A DNA stretch of 64,000 bases from contig NZ_NMUN01000010.1 in NCBI RefSeq assembly GCF_002812725.1, forward strand, positions 409,238 to 473,237, written 5' to 3'. A program made the position numbers and the translations under genes. Positions 17,747-25,751 of the stretch are shown piece by piece. The notes beneath the pieces were generated by a model, which worked only from the letters and a program-made list of their open reading frames with translations, was not told where the DNA came from and did no database searches. The stretch is from Microbacterium sp. BR1. Its GTDB lineage: Bacteria; Actinomycetota; Actinomycetes; Actinomycetales; Microbacteriaceae. The stretch's first letter is position 1; every line of letters starts with the position of its first letter.

Positions 17747-18742
17747 TCAACGACCGAGCGGTGCTGCGATCGTGCCCCGCTGCATCGCGACCCACGTCGA
17801 GGGGGTGACGCCGATGTGCTCGCGGAAGCGCCGGCTGAACCCCTCGGTCGAGGCGTATCCGAGTCCGGCGCCGACCTCGGCGACGGATGCCCCCGCGCCC
17901 AACATCCGCATGGCGAGGGCCATGCGGGTCTGCGTCACGAACCGGGCCGGAGAGACCCCGTAGTGCTCGCGGAACGCCGCCGCGAATGCCGAGCGTGACA
18001 TCGCGCCGACGCGCGCGAGAGTGTCGACCGTCCAGGCGCGCCCCGGGTCCGCATCGACGGCGGCGACGACCCGGTCGAGGTGCGGATCACGGTCCGCGGT
18101 CGGCCAGCCCCGGGGTGCGCACCCGAGTTCGAACCACACGCGGATGACCTCGAGCAGGAGCATCCGATGCATGAGGAGGCAGATGACCGGATTGCCCGGG
18201 CGCGCGACGCCGCTCGGCTCGCCCAGGTGCTGCGCCAGTTCGCCCGCTGCCGGGCCGCGCTCGCGGAAGCCGACCACGGCGAGCATCGAGGGCAGGGCCG
18301 CGGCGTGGCGCAGGGATGTCTCGGCCAGTCGCAGGTGCGAGACCACCACGTGGGCGTCGTCGAGGGATTCGAGGTGCAGCACGTCGTCACCGCAGGTGAG
18401 GAGCGCGTCGCCGGCGCTCAGGATCTCGTCTGCCCGATGGGTGATGCTCGGGCGCGTGACACAGGCGGTCGCGACCGCGCGCTGCGAGAAGCGCACGGTG
18501 CCCTCCAGCACGACGATCAGGGTCATGCCGTCCGTCGCGGTGTGGTGCGCTCCACGTTCCAGCCTCAGGCGGACGGATTCGGCCTCGGTCACCTCGAGCC
18601 CGGAGAGCACCTGCGCGAGGCCCTCGGGCTCATTCGACAGATGCGCCGCGGCCTCGTTCGTCCGATGCATCGACACGAGAGCGAGAACCGTCGTGCGGCC
18701 GTGGACATTCCCGCGTCCGAGCTCTGCGCCGAATCCGCTCAT
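17747..18742 (-). CDS. AraC-family transcriptional regulator with cupin_6-type N-terminus
   Basis: A 331-aa regulator. The N-terminal cupin-like half (about residues 30-190) carries LVSMHRTNE, IVVLEGTVRF and SAGDALLTCGDD. It is followed by HLGEPSGVARPGNPVICLLMHRMLLLEVIRVW, the conserved pre-HTH helix of this subgroup, and by two C-terminal HTH motifs (VDTLARVGAMSRSAFAAAFREHYGVSPARFV and SVAEVGAGLGYASTEGFSRRFREHIGVTPSTW). The start is uncertain: an ATG at 18742 (MSGFGAELG) is used here, but the frame is open to 18811. Members often control adjacent MFS exporters or dehydrogenases. It faces the MFS gene tail to tail. Confidence 0.85.
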   Translation of the reverse strand: MSGFGAELGRGNVHGRTTVLALVSMHRTNEAAAHLSNEPEGLAQVLSGLEVTEAESVRLRLERGAHHTATDGMTLIVVLEGTVRFSQRAVATACVTRPSITHRADEILSAGDALLTCGDDVLHLESLDDAHVVVSHLRLAETSLRHAAALPSMLAVVGFRERGPAAGELAQHLGEPSGVARPGNPVICLLMHRMLLLEVIRVWFELGCAPRGWPTADRDPHLDRVVAAVDADPGRAWTVDTLARVGAMSRSAFAAAFREHYGVSPARFVTQTRMALAMRMLGAGASVAEVGAGLGYASTEGFSRRFREHIGVTPSTWVAMQRGTIAAPLGR

Positions 18743-18772
18743 CCCTGCGCCCGCGACGCTGAGCCTTCGGAT

Positions 18773-18789
18773 AGATAAGGAAATTATCT
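18773..18789. promoter_or_regulatory. A/T-rich inverted repeat upstream of the AraC gene
   Basis: Arms AGATAA and TTATCT with a 5-nt spacer lie 31 bp upstream of the proposed start, in an unusually A/T-rich patch for this genome. It is a candidate operator and promoter region. Confidence 0.4.
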
Positions 18790-18889
18790 TTCTAGACCTC
18801 GCCCCGTTCACGCATCACGATGTGTGTGGGGGGATGAGGACGCCGTCCGGATTCGGGCTCGACGGCGGGTCTCTCTCGTTGAGTGATCA

Positions 18890-18935
18890 GCGCACCCCGG
18901 CCGCCCGCAATCTGAGCCGGGCGGCCGGGGTGCGC
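18890..18935 (-). terminator. Strong hairpin between the TetR and AraC genes
   Basis: Perfect 18-bp arms (GCGCACCCCGGCCGCCCG and its exact inverse) enclose a 10-nt loop, 54 bp after the TetR-gene stop. It should block transcription into the AraC gene, which lies on the same strand. Confidence 0.75.
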
Positions 18936-18989
18936 GGTCCTCGGGCGATCGTGGCCTTCGCGGACGCGAGCTTTCGGCCGGGCGAACGG

Positions 18990-19697
18990 CTATTCGTCCA
19001 CGGGAACGGTGAAGCCCTCGATCATGCCGAGGATGCTGAGGCCGAACAGCGTCCACTGCCCGCTCGGAACCTCTGCGCCCTCGGGGACCTCGTACATCGG
19101 GTGATTCAGACCCTCCGCGGCGCGAATCGCGAAGCCCTCACCGAGCGCCGCCATCGCCTCGGTGAAGTCCACGATCGTCAGCGGCTCACGCATCCGGCGC
19201 CCGTAATGCCGCATCAGGGCTCCGTAGAGACCGGCGAATGCGTCGATCGAATCGCGATGACGCACCGCGCTCGCCGCGCGCAGCTCGGGCCACGCACCCG
19301 CGGCCGTTCGCAACGCGAGCGCGGTGATGAAGGCGTGCGAGTCACGGGACTCGGGTTCGAGATGGAACTTCGACGAGTAGGTGACCTGGTCGAGCGCCGC
19401 CGCACGGACGACCTCTACGAGCGGTCCGTTCGCGGCGAGGATGTCGCGGATCGCGATGTTCGCGCTCGTGACGGGCGGGGCGAAGCGCACGCCGACCATC
19501 GCCACCGCGAGGTCGCGATGGAAGTCGTCCTGGTCTGTCCAGATCCGGTAGGCCGCGCCGGTCGTCAGGCCGACGATGCGCAGCACCTCCTGCAGGCGGA
19601 CGTGCTGCACGCCCGCGGTGACCCCGCGCTCGAGCAGCAGCTGGATGGCGGCCTCGAGGATGAGGCTGCGGGTTTCGTCAGCGGTACGGCGCGTCAT
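18990..19697 (-). CDS. TetR-family transcriptional regulator
   Basis: A 235-aa protein with an N-terminal TetR-type HTH (residues about 8-55: TRSLILEAAIQLLLERG...VRLQEVLRIVGLTTGAAYRIWTDQDDFHRDLA) and a helical ligand domain. The ATG at 19697 (MTRRTADE) follows GGGTAGGGGC. The open frame extends further upstream but crosses the promoter region and would encode no recognisable extension. It diverges from the small membrane protein operon at 19824. The inverted repeat between the two starts may be its operator. Confidence 0.85.
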   Translation of the reverse strand: MTRRTADETRSLILEAAIQLLLERGVTAGVQHVRLQEVLRIVGLTTGAAYRIWTDQDDFHRDLAVAMVGVRFAPPVTSANIAIRDILAANGPLVEVVRAAALDQVTYSSKFHLEPESRDSHAFITALALRTAAGAWPELRAASAVRHRDSIDAFAGLYGALMRHYGRRMREPLTIVDFTEAMAALGEGFAIRAAEGLNHPMYEVPEGAEVPSGQWTLFGLSILGMIEGFTVPVDE

Positions 19698-19758
19698 GCC
19701 CCTACCCTGGCAGGACTCCGCCGCGATAGGCTCCGACTTCTGGATATGTAAACAAAAC

Positions 19759-19787
19759 TTGACACGGCCGTCGGGTCTCGTTAGCGT
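19759..19787 (+). promoter_or_regulatory. Sigma-70-type promoter for the 19824-21507 operon
   Basis: A perfect -35 TTGACA (19759-19764) is followed after 17 bp by TAGCGT (19782-19787). Transcription would begin inside the inverted repeat at 19790-19815. Confidence 0.6.
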
Positions 19788-19789
19788 GG

Positions 19790-19815
19790 CCAATGTCAAT
19801 AATTCCTGACATTGG
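19790..19815. promoter_or_regulatory. 9-bp inverted repeat over the transcription and translation start region
   Basis: Arms CCAATGTCA (19790-19798) and TGACATTGG (19807-19815) flank the 8-nt spacer ATAATTCC. The repeat begins 2 bp after the -10 box, and its right arm overlaps the ribosome site GGAG (19814-19817). It is a likely operator for the divergent TetR or the XRE protein. In RNA it could also form a hairpin masking the ribosome site. Confidence 0.6.
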
Positions 19816-19823
19816 AGTGGATC

Positions 19824-20258
19824 GTGGTCTACGAAGAACGCAACACCTGGGTCGGGCTCATCGTCAGCGTGGTGGGGCTGACGGTCTATGTGCTGCTCGT
19901 GTTGCAGCAGGCGGGGGAGGGGCCACTGACCGATGTCGTGTGGTGGCCGATCATGCTGTGGACGATCCTCGGCAGCATCGTCGCATCGATCGTGATCAGC
20001 ATCCTCTGGGGGATCCTCGCCGGAGTGCGTGATCGTGACGGCGTCGGGAAGTCCGATCAGCGCGACCGGGACATCGCTCACATGGGCGGCCGGGTCGGCC
20101 AGGCGTTCCTGGTGATCGCGGGACTCGGCGTGATCGTGCTGTGCGCCCTCGAGGCGGACTGGTTCTGGATCGCGAACACGATGTTCTTCGGTTTCGCCCT
20201 CTCGGCGTTCGTCGGCGGGTTGGCGAGCGTCATCGCCTACCGGCGGGGACTTGCCTGA
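19824..20258 (+). CDS. Small four-helix membrane protein of unknown function
   Basis: A 144-aa protein with four predicted transmembrane helices (about residues 9-27, 37-64, 87-105 and 111-135) and a charged cytoplasmic loop between helices 2 and 3 (RDRDGVGKSDQRDRD). GTG 19824 follows GGAG by 6 nt. It overlaps the XRE gene by one base (TGATG), an arrangement commonly seen for membrane protein/HTH pairs in Gram-positive bacteria. I do not recognise a specific family, and the role is unknown. Confidence 0.7.
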   Translation: MVYEERNTWVGLIVSVVGLTVYVLLVLQQAGEGPLTDVVWWPIMLWTILGSIVASIVISILWGILAGVRDRDGVGKSDQRDRDIAHMGGRVGQAFLVIAGLGVIVLCALEADWFWIANTMFFGFALSAFVGGLASVIAYRRGLA

Positions 20259-20494
20259 TGGTCAAGCCCACGCGCGTGACCAACTCCATCCGCGCCATCC
20301 GCGAGGGGGCCGGGCTCACGCAGGCCGAGCTCGCGGCGCGGATCGGGGTGACGCGACAGACCCTGATCGCCATCGAACAGGGCAAGTATTCGCCGAGTCT
20401 CGAGCTCGCGTTCCAGATCGCACGCGTCTTCGGGGTCGGCCTCGACGACGTCTTCCAGTACCCGGCCGATCACGCGGTGAAGGAGCAATCATGA
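20258..20494 (+). CDS. XRE-family helix-turn-helix regulator (YozG-like)
   Basis: A 78-aa stand-alone HTH_3 protein: NSIRAIREGAGLTQAELAARIGVTRQTLIAIEQGKYSPSLELAFQIARVFGVGLDDVFQY. Its ATG overlaps the stop of the membrane protein gene, and its stop overlaps the start of the oxidoreductase, so all three are co-translated. Such small HTH proteins usually repress their own operon. Confidence 0.9.
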   Translation: MVKPTRVTNSIRAIREGAGLTQAELAARIGVTRQTLIAIEQGKYSPSLELAFQIARVFGVGLDDVFQYPADHAVKEQS

Positions 20495-21507
20495 CGGATG
20501 CAGTGGACACCTCTTCCATGGCCGCCTGGTGGCAGTCCGCGTACGGCGGTCCCGAGGTCGTGAAGCGCGAGCGGACGCCTGTGCCCGAGCCGGGCGCGGG
20601 CGAGGTGCTGCTGCGGGTGCGGGCAACGGCGCTGCATGCCGGTGACGTGCACGTCATGCGCGGGGAACCCGTGTTGGTGCGGGCGTTCTTCGGGCTCCGT
20701 CGGCCGCGGATCGCGACACGGGGCATGGATGTCGCCGGAACTGTCGTCGGCCTCGGGCCCGGGGTGGCGGGGCTCGCGGTGGGCGACGAGGTCGTCGGCG
20801 AGATACCCGGCGGTGGGCTGGCCGAGTACGTGATCGCACCGGCCGCGCGGGTTGTGGCACGGCCGGAGTCGATCGATGCGGTGACCGCGGCCGCCGTGCC
20901 CGTCTCTGCGGGTACGGCGTGGCAGGCTCTCGATCTTGCGGGCGATCGGGCGGGTTCGGGCCGCCGGGTGCTCGTCATCGGCGCGAGCGGCGGGGTCGGT
21001 ACCTACACGGTTCAGCTCGCCGCCCTCCGCGGTGCCGAGGTCTGGGCGATCTGCGGTGCCCGCAACGAGCGGCTGGTCGCCGACCTCGGCGCGATACGCA
21101 CGTTCGACTACGCGCGCGTGGACGCCGGAGCATCGCCGCCAGAATTGCCCGCGGCATCCTTCGACGCCGTCATCGACATCGTCGGCGCGGCACCGTTACG
21201 TGCGCTCCGCCGACTGGTGGCGCCCGGGGGGTGCGTCGTGATGGTGTCGGGCGAGGGCGGGCGAATCCTCGGCCCGATCGGGAGGATGCTGCGCGCCGGG
21301 CTGCTCTCGCTGGGTCGCGGCCCCCGACTCCAGCCGCTCGCGGCGACGGCGAAGCCCGCGATCACCCGGCAGCTGCTCGCGCTCGTGGGGGAGGGCCGGT
21401 TGCACCCCGTGATCGAGCGGACGTATCCCCTGTCCGACGCGGGAGCGGCGCTCGCGCACGTCGACGCGCGCCACACGGTCGGCAAGGTCGTCGTCACGGT
21501 GCCCTGA
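20491..21507 (+). CDS. Zinc-free quinone oxidoreductase-like dehydrogenase (MDR superfamily)
   Basis: A 338-aa NAD(P)-dependent oxidoreductase with the GroES-like N-terminal domain (EVLLRVRATALHAGDVHVMRGE and GMDVAGTVVGLGPGVAGLAVGDEVVG) and a Rossmann domain beginning VLVIGASGGVGTYTVQLAAL near residue 158. The C-terminus ends HTVGKVVVTV, as in NADPH:quinone reductases. No zinc-ligand cysteines are visible. It overlaps the XRE gene by 4 bp. The substrate is unknown. Confidence 0.88.
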   Translation: MTDAVDTSSMAAWWQSAYGGPEVVKRERTPVPEPGAGEVLLRVRATALHAGDVHVMRGEPVLVRAFFGLRRPRIATRGMDVAGTVVGLGPGVAGLAVGDEVVGEIPGGGLAEYVIAPAARVVARPESIDAVTAAAVPVSAGTAWQALDLAGDRAGSGRRVLVIGASGGVGTYTVQLAALRGAEVWAICGARNERLVADLGAIRTFDYARVDAGASPPELPAASFDAVIDIVGAAPLRALRRLVAPGGCVVMVSGEGGRILGPIGRMLRAGLLSLGRGPRLQPLAATAKPAITRQLLALVGEGRLHPVIERTYPLSDAGAALAHVDARHTVGKVVVTVP

Positions 21508-21535
21508 GCTGCCGTCCCCGCTCGCGAGAGGACGC

Positions 21536-21573
21536 CAACATGCCGTGAAGCCTCGCGCCCGCGCGGCATGTTG
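21536..21573. terminator. Hairpin after the oxidoreductase operon
   Basis: Perfect 10-bp arms CAACATGCCG and CGGCATGTTG flank an 18-nt loop, 28 bp after the stop at 21507. A related GATGTTGCGG follows at about 21589. The hairpin probably ends the 19824-21507 transcript. The rest of the 262-bp gap holds no ORF I would support. Confidence 0.5.
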
Positions 21574-21769
21574 CGTCGTCTCGGCGGGATGTTGCGGTGT
21601 GCCGGGCTGTCGCGCTGGTGGGGTGGTGATCGCGCTCCACCGCCCGGGGTGAGAGAATGCCCGTGGCGTGTTCGAGTCGACCTTTCCTCGCAGTTCCCCC
21701 GGGAGCCCGAGTCGAAGGGCCGCCGAACCTCAGGACAGCGTCCGCCGCACCTCTACCCCAGGAGCAGAG

Positions 21770-22702
21770 ATGTCGACGCACCCCGTTTCTCCCGCAACAG
21801 TCCCCGCAGACGAGCCCACGACCCAGACACCGGATGCAGGCCGCACCGCGCAGCACCGCCGGTACCTGATGTGCCGGCCGGATCACTTCACGGTCAGCTA
21901 CAGCATCAACCCCTGGATGCGGCCGGAGCGGCCCACCAACACCGAGACGGCCCTGCGGCAGTGGCAGACCCTTTATGACACGTACATCTCGCTCGGGCAC
22001 GAGGTCGAGCTGATCGATCCCGTTCCGGGCCTGCCCGACATGGTCTACACGGCCAACGGCGGATTCCTGATCGACGGCATCGCGTACGGCCCGAAGTTCC
22101 GGTTCGCCGAGCGTGCGCCCGAGGGAGCGCACTTCGACGCCTGGTTCGCCGCCCACGGGTTCGCACTCGTCGAGGCCGTCGAGGTCAACGAGGGCGAGGG
22201 CGACTTCCTCCTCGTCGGCGATACGATCCTCGCAGGCACCGGCTTCCGCTCGACCGGCGACAGCCACCGCGAGGTCGGCGAGGTCTTCGGACGCGAGGTC
22301 GTGAGCCTGACGCTCACGGACCCGCGGTTCTACCACCTCGACACCGCGATCGCCGTGCTCGATCCCGTGCAGGGAGCCGAGCGGGGAGGACCCGATCACG
22401 CGAACATCGCCTACCTGCCGCAGGCGTTCGATGCCGCGAGCCAGGCGATCCTCGCCGAGCGCTACCCCGACGCGATCCGCGTCTCGGAGGCCGACGGAGA
22501 CGTCTTCGGGCTGAACTCGGCCAGCGACGGCCTGAACGTGCTGATCTCGCCGCGGGCCACCGGCTTCGAGGCCCAGCTGCGCGAGCGGGGCTACAACCCG
22601 ATGCTGATCGACCTGTCCGAACTGCTGCTGGGCGGCGGCGGTATCAAGTGCTGCACGCTGGAACTGCGCGGCGCGGACGAGCAGAGGGGACGACGGTCAT
22701 GA
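21770..22702 (+). CDS. ddaH: Dimethylargininase / amidinotransferase-fold hydrolase
   Basis: A 310-aa protein of the guanidino-group-modifying superfamily. Characteristic elements are YLMCRPDHFTVSYSINPWM near residue 27, MVYTANGGF near 85 (substrate Asn/Gly loop), FYHLDTAIAVLD near 185 (catalytic His) and the C-terminal GGGGIKCCTLELR near 287 (nucleophilic Cys). GGAGCAGAG precedes the ATG. It overlaps the aminotransferase by 4 bp. The pair can convert methylated or free arginine-derived compounds to citrulline or ornithine and then to glutamate semialdehyde. Arginine deiminase-like activity cannot be excluded. Confidence 0.85.
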   Translation: MSTHPVSPATVPADEPTTQTPDAGRTAQHRRYLMCRPDHFTVSYSINPWMRPERPTNTETALRQWQTLYDTYISLGHEVELIDPVPGLPDMVYTANGGFLIDGIAYGPKFRFAERAPEGAHFDAWFAAHGFALVEAVEVNEGEGDFLLVGDTILAGTGFRSTGDSHREVGEVFGREVVSLTLTDPRFYHLDTAIAVLDPVQGAERGGPDHANIAYLPQAFDAASQAILAERYPDAIRVSEADGDVFGLNSASDGLNVLISPRATGFEAQLRERGYNPMLIDLSELLLGGGGIKCCTLELRGADEQRGRRS

Positions 22703-23913
22703 CGAATCTCGACACCGCGAGCATCCGGGTGGTGACGCTCGAAGACGAACACCTCGCCCACAACTACCACCCGCTGCCGGTCGTGATCGCGCGGGGCGAG
22801 GGCGCGTGGGTGACGGATGTCGAGGGCAAGCGTTACCTCGACCTGCTGTCGGCCTACTCGGCGCTCAACTTCGGCCACGGGCATCCGGCGATCCTCGAGG
22901 CCGCGCGCGAGCAGCTCGGGCGCCTGACGCTGACGAGCCGGGCGTACCACAACGACCGGCTCGGGCCCTTCGCCGCCGCCCTCGCCGATCTCGCCGGCAA
23001 GGACATGGTCTTGCCGATGAACACGGGCGCCGAGGCCGTCGAGACGGGCATCAAGGTCGCGCGGGCGTGGGGGTATCGCGTCAAGGGCATCGCCCCGGAT
23101 GCCGCGACCATCATCGTCGCCGACGGCAACTTCCACGGCCGCACGACGACGATCGTCGGCTTCAGCGACGATCCGCAGGCGCGCAGCGACTTCGGGCCGT
23201 TCGCGCCGGGCTTCGTGAGCGTCCCCTTCGGGGACGCCGCCGCGATCGAGGCCGCGATCGACGAGAACACCGCGGCCGTGCTGATCGAGCCGATCCAGGG
23301 CGAGGCGGGCGTCATCGTCCCGCCCGAGGGATACCTCCGCGCGGTGCGCGAGATCACCGAGCGCCACGGGGTCCTGATGATCGCGGACGAGATCCAGTCG
23401 GGTCTGGGCCGCGTCGGCACGACCTTCGCCTGCGATCGCGAGGGTGTCGTGCCCGACGCGTATCTGCTCGGCAAGGCGCTCGGCGGAGGCGTCCTGCCCC
23501 TCTCGGCGGTTGTGGCGAACGCCGACGTGCTGGGCGTCATCCGGCCCGGTGAGCACGGATCGACGTTCGGCGGCAACCCGCTCGCCGCCGCCGTGGGCCT
23601 GCGGGTGGTCGAGATGCTCGAATCGGGCGAGTTCCAGGAGCGCGCCCTGGCGCTCGGTGAGCACCTCGGAGCGCGGCTCGAAGACCTGGTCGGCTCGGGC
23701 GTCACGGCGATCCGCCGGGCGGGGCTGTGGGCCGGCGTCGACATCGATCCGGCCGTCGGCACGGGGCGCGACATCGCCGAGCGTCTGCTCGCGCGCGGCG
23801 TGCTCGTGAAGGACACGCACGGGCAGACGATCCGGATGGCCCCGCCGCTCGTGGTGCGCGCGACCGAGCTCGACTGGGCGGTCGAGCAGCTGCGGGTCGT
23901 GCTCGCCGACTGA
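22699..23913 (+). CDS. rocD: Ornithine--oxo-acid aminotransferase
   Basis: A 404-aa class-III PLP aminotransferase. Typical features are LDLLSAYSALNFGHGHPAIL near residue 45, MNTGAEAVETGIKVAR near 112, IIVADGNFHGRTTT near 145, ADEIQSGLGRVGT near 233 and the PLP lysine in LLGKALGGGVLPLSAV near 262. These segments closely match ornithine aminotransferase, yielding glutamate-5-semialdehyde, which the PutA encoded at 12552 could oxidise. The start overlaps the ddaH stop (ATGA). Confidence 0.93.
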   Translation: MTNLDTASIRVVTLEDEHLAHNYHPLPVVIARGEGAWVTDVEGKRYLDLLSAYSALNFGHGHPAILEAAREQLGRLTLTSRAYHNDRLGPFAAALADLAGKDMVLPMNTGAEAVETGIKVARAWGYRVKGIAPDAATIIVADGNFHGRTTTIVGFSDDPQARSDFGPFAPGFVSVPFGDAAAIEAAIDENTAAVLIEPIQGEAGVIVPPEGYLRAVREITERHGVLMIADEIQSGLGRVGTTFACDREGVVPDAYLLGKALGGGVLPLSAVVANADVLGVIRPGEHGSTFGGNPLAAAVGLRVVEMLESGEFQERALALGEHLGARLEDLVGSGVTAIRRAGLWAGVDIDPAVGTGRDIAERLLARGVLVKDTHGQTIRMAPPLVVRATELDWAVEQLRVVLAD

Positions 23914-23937
23914 CGCCTTCCGGTTCATGCTCGACAT

Positions 23938-24016
23938 CGAGTGCGCCGCTTACTCGCGAGCCCGCCGGTGACCTACCGCGTGGAACGGGCTATCTCGGTG
24001 ACAACCGGCGCACTCG
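23938..24016. repeat. 11-bp inverted repeat between convergent genes
   Basis: CGAGTGCGCCG (23938-23948) and its exact inverse (24006-24016) flank 57 nt between rocD and the molybdoprotein gene, which converge. It could be a bidirectional terminator, although the loop is long. Confidence 0.35.
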
Positions 24017-24045
24017 GCGGGTCGCGCAGCCTCGACGAGTGAGAC

Positions 24046-25629
24046 TCAGCTGACGCGGATGCTCAGCTCATCCCAGCCCGTCGCCCCATCGGGCACGACG
24101 CCCTGCACGTCGCTCGTCTGCGTCTCGCCATCGACGTTCGTCGCGCGGCAGCGGATCGTGTGCTCGCCGGATGTCGCGGCCCACGTCAGGCTCCACTGCA
24201 CCCACGTGTCGTCCGAGATCGCGGTGGCGAGCGTCGCGTCCTGCCAGTCGCCGCCGTCGATCTGGACCTCGACACCCGAGACCCCGACGTGCTGCTGCCA
24301 GGCGACCCCGGCGATCACGGTGTCACCCGCCGCGAGCACCGAGCCGGTGCGGGGGACGTCGATGCGCGACTGCAGCTTGACCGGGCCCCGTTCGGACCAT
24401 CCGCGGTCGGTCCAGTAGGCGGTCGCGTCCGCGAAGGTGGTGACCTCCATCTCGACGACCCACTTCGTCGCCGACACGTAGCCATACAGGCCCGGAACCA
24501 CCATGCGCACCGGGAAGCCGTGCTCGGCGGGCAGCGGCTGCCCGTTCATCCCGACCGCGAGGATGGCGTTGCGATCGTCGGTCAGCGCCTCGATCGGGCT
24601 GCTGGCCGTGAATCCGTCGACCGACCGCGACAGCACCATGTCTGCACCCGCTTTCGGGCGCGCGCGTTCGAGCAGTTGGCGGATCGGATAGCCGAGCCAC
24701 AGAGCATTGCCGATCAGATCGCCGCCCACCTCGTTCGAGACGCAGGTCAGGGTCGTCACGCTCTCTTCCAGGGGCAGCGCGAGCAACTCATCCCAGCCGA
24801 TCGTGACCTCTTGCTCCACCATGCCGTGGATGCGCAGCGACCACTCCGCGGGGTCGACCTGCGGCACGATCAGGGCCGTATCGATGCGATAGAACCGGTC
24901 GTTCGGGGTGATGACGGGCGTCAGCCCCTCGATGTTCAGCTCGGCACCGGCCGGGACCGGTGCGGCCGTCGTCGAGGGGGTCGGCAGGCGGATGGCGTCA
25001 CGGACGGCCGTCGCGGCCCGACTCCCGGCACGCGCCGCGCTCGAGCCGAGGGCGGCGAGTGCGCCGATGGCCGCCGCGCCACCGCTCCAGATGAGGAACG
25101 AGCGGCGATCCGGCTCAGACGTGCGCGTCGGCGCCTGGCGAGTCGTCGCGTCATCCGCCGCATCCGTCGCGCTGGCGGTCGAGCGCGCGGGCAGGCGCCG
25201 GATGAGCATGCCGAGCGCGATGGCCGCGGCCGCGGCCGAGACCACCGAGGGGACCCACGACGCTCCGGTGGCGTTTGCCCGCGTCATCGCGGCCACCGCC
25301 CCGAACGCCCCGAGCGCGAGGACGATCACGCGACCCCACGGTGGTCGTCGTGCCTCGAGCAGTCCGGCCGCCGCGGCGATGAGGGCGAGGACGATCGCGA
25401 TCCCGGTCAGAAGGGCGATCTTGTCGAGCGTGCCGAACAGCGCGATCGCGAGGTCCTTGGCCCACGGCGGGGCGAGGTCGATCATGAGCGAGCCGATGCT
25501 CGCGGTCGGGCTCGCCGTGGGCGAGAAGATCGCCGCCGCCAACTCGCCAAGTCCGGCGCCGAACGCGACCGCCGCGACGCCCGCCCATCCTGCCGATACG
25601 CGGCCCGGCGCGCGGTCGCTGTGCGTCAT
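24046..25629 (-). CDS. Sulfite-oxidase-like molybdopterin oxidoreductase with membrane domain
   Basis: A 527-aa protein. Four or more hydrophobic helices occupy the first 145 residues, then a basic twin-arginine-like segment (PDRRSFLIWSGGAAAIGAL, near 172) precedes the catalytic part. The molybdopterin domain (about 230-400) carries TLTCVSNEVGGDLIGNALWLGYPI with the Mo-ligating Cys, and HGFPVRMVVPGLYGY. A C-terminal Mo-cofactor dimerisation domain follows (about 410-527). Related actinobacterial proteins are anchored YedY/sulfite-oxidase-like enzymes facing outward. A TAAGCT box lies 6 nt before the ATG. The electron acceptor is unknown. Confidence 0.85.
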   Translation of the reverse strand: MTHSDRAPGRVSAGWAGVAAVAFGAGLGELAAAIFSPTASPTASIGSLMIDLAPPWAKDLAIALFGTLDKIALLTGIAIVLALIAAAAGLLEARRPPWGRVIVLALGAFGAVAAMTRANATGASWVPSVVSAAAAAIALGMLIRRLPARSTASATDAADDATTRQAPTRTSEPDRRSFLIWSGGAAAIGALAALGSSAARAGSRAATAVRDAIRLPTPSTTAAPVPAGAELNIEGLTPVITPNDRFYRIDTALIVPQVDPAEWSLRIHGMVEQEVTIGWDELLALPLEESVTTLTCVSNEVGGDLIGNALWLGYPIRQLLERARPKAGADMVLSRSVDGFTASSPIEALTDDRNAILAVGMNGQPLPAEHGFPVRMVVPGLYGYVSATKWVVEMEVTTFADATAYWTDRGWSERGPVKLQSRIDVPRTGSVLAAGDTVIAGVAWQQHVGVSGVEVQIDGGDWQDATLATAISDDTWVQWSLTWAATSGEHTIRCRATNVDGETQTSDVQGVVPDGATGWDELSIRVS

Positions 25630-25635
25630 GGTGAG

Positions 25636-25641
25636 AGCTTA
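25636..25641 (-). promoter_or_regulatory. -10 box TAAGCT for the molybdoprotein gene
   Basis: On the minus strand TAAGCT is separated by six bases from the ATG at 25629, predicting a leaderless transcript. Confidence 0.45.
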
Positions 25642-25739
25642 CGTGCGGTTTCGCGGGGCTGGGCGGTGCGTTTGCCGTGAGCCTCGAGCCAGCGCGGGGC
25701 CGCGCCGCGACCGAAACATCTCGGCAACACGGCCGGGGC

Positions 25740-25745
25740 TAGGCT
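25740..25745 (+). promoter_or_regulatory. -10 box TAGGCT for the ATP-grasp operon
   Basis: TAGGCT ends 6 nt before the ATG at 25752. There is no clear Shine-Dalgarno site, so the transcript is probably leaderless. Confidence 0.45.
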
Positions 25746-25751
25746 CGGGGC

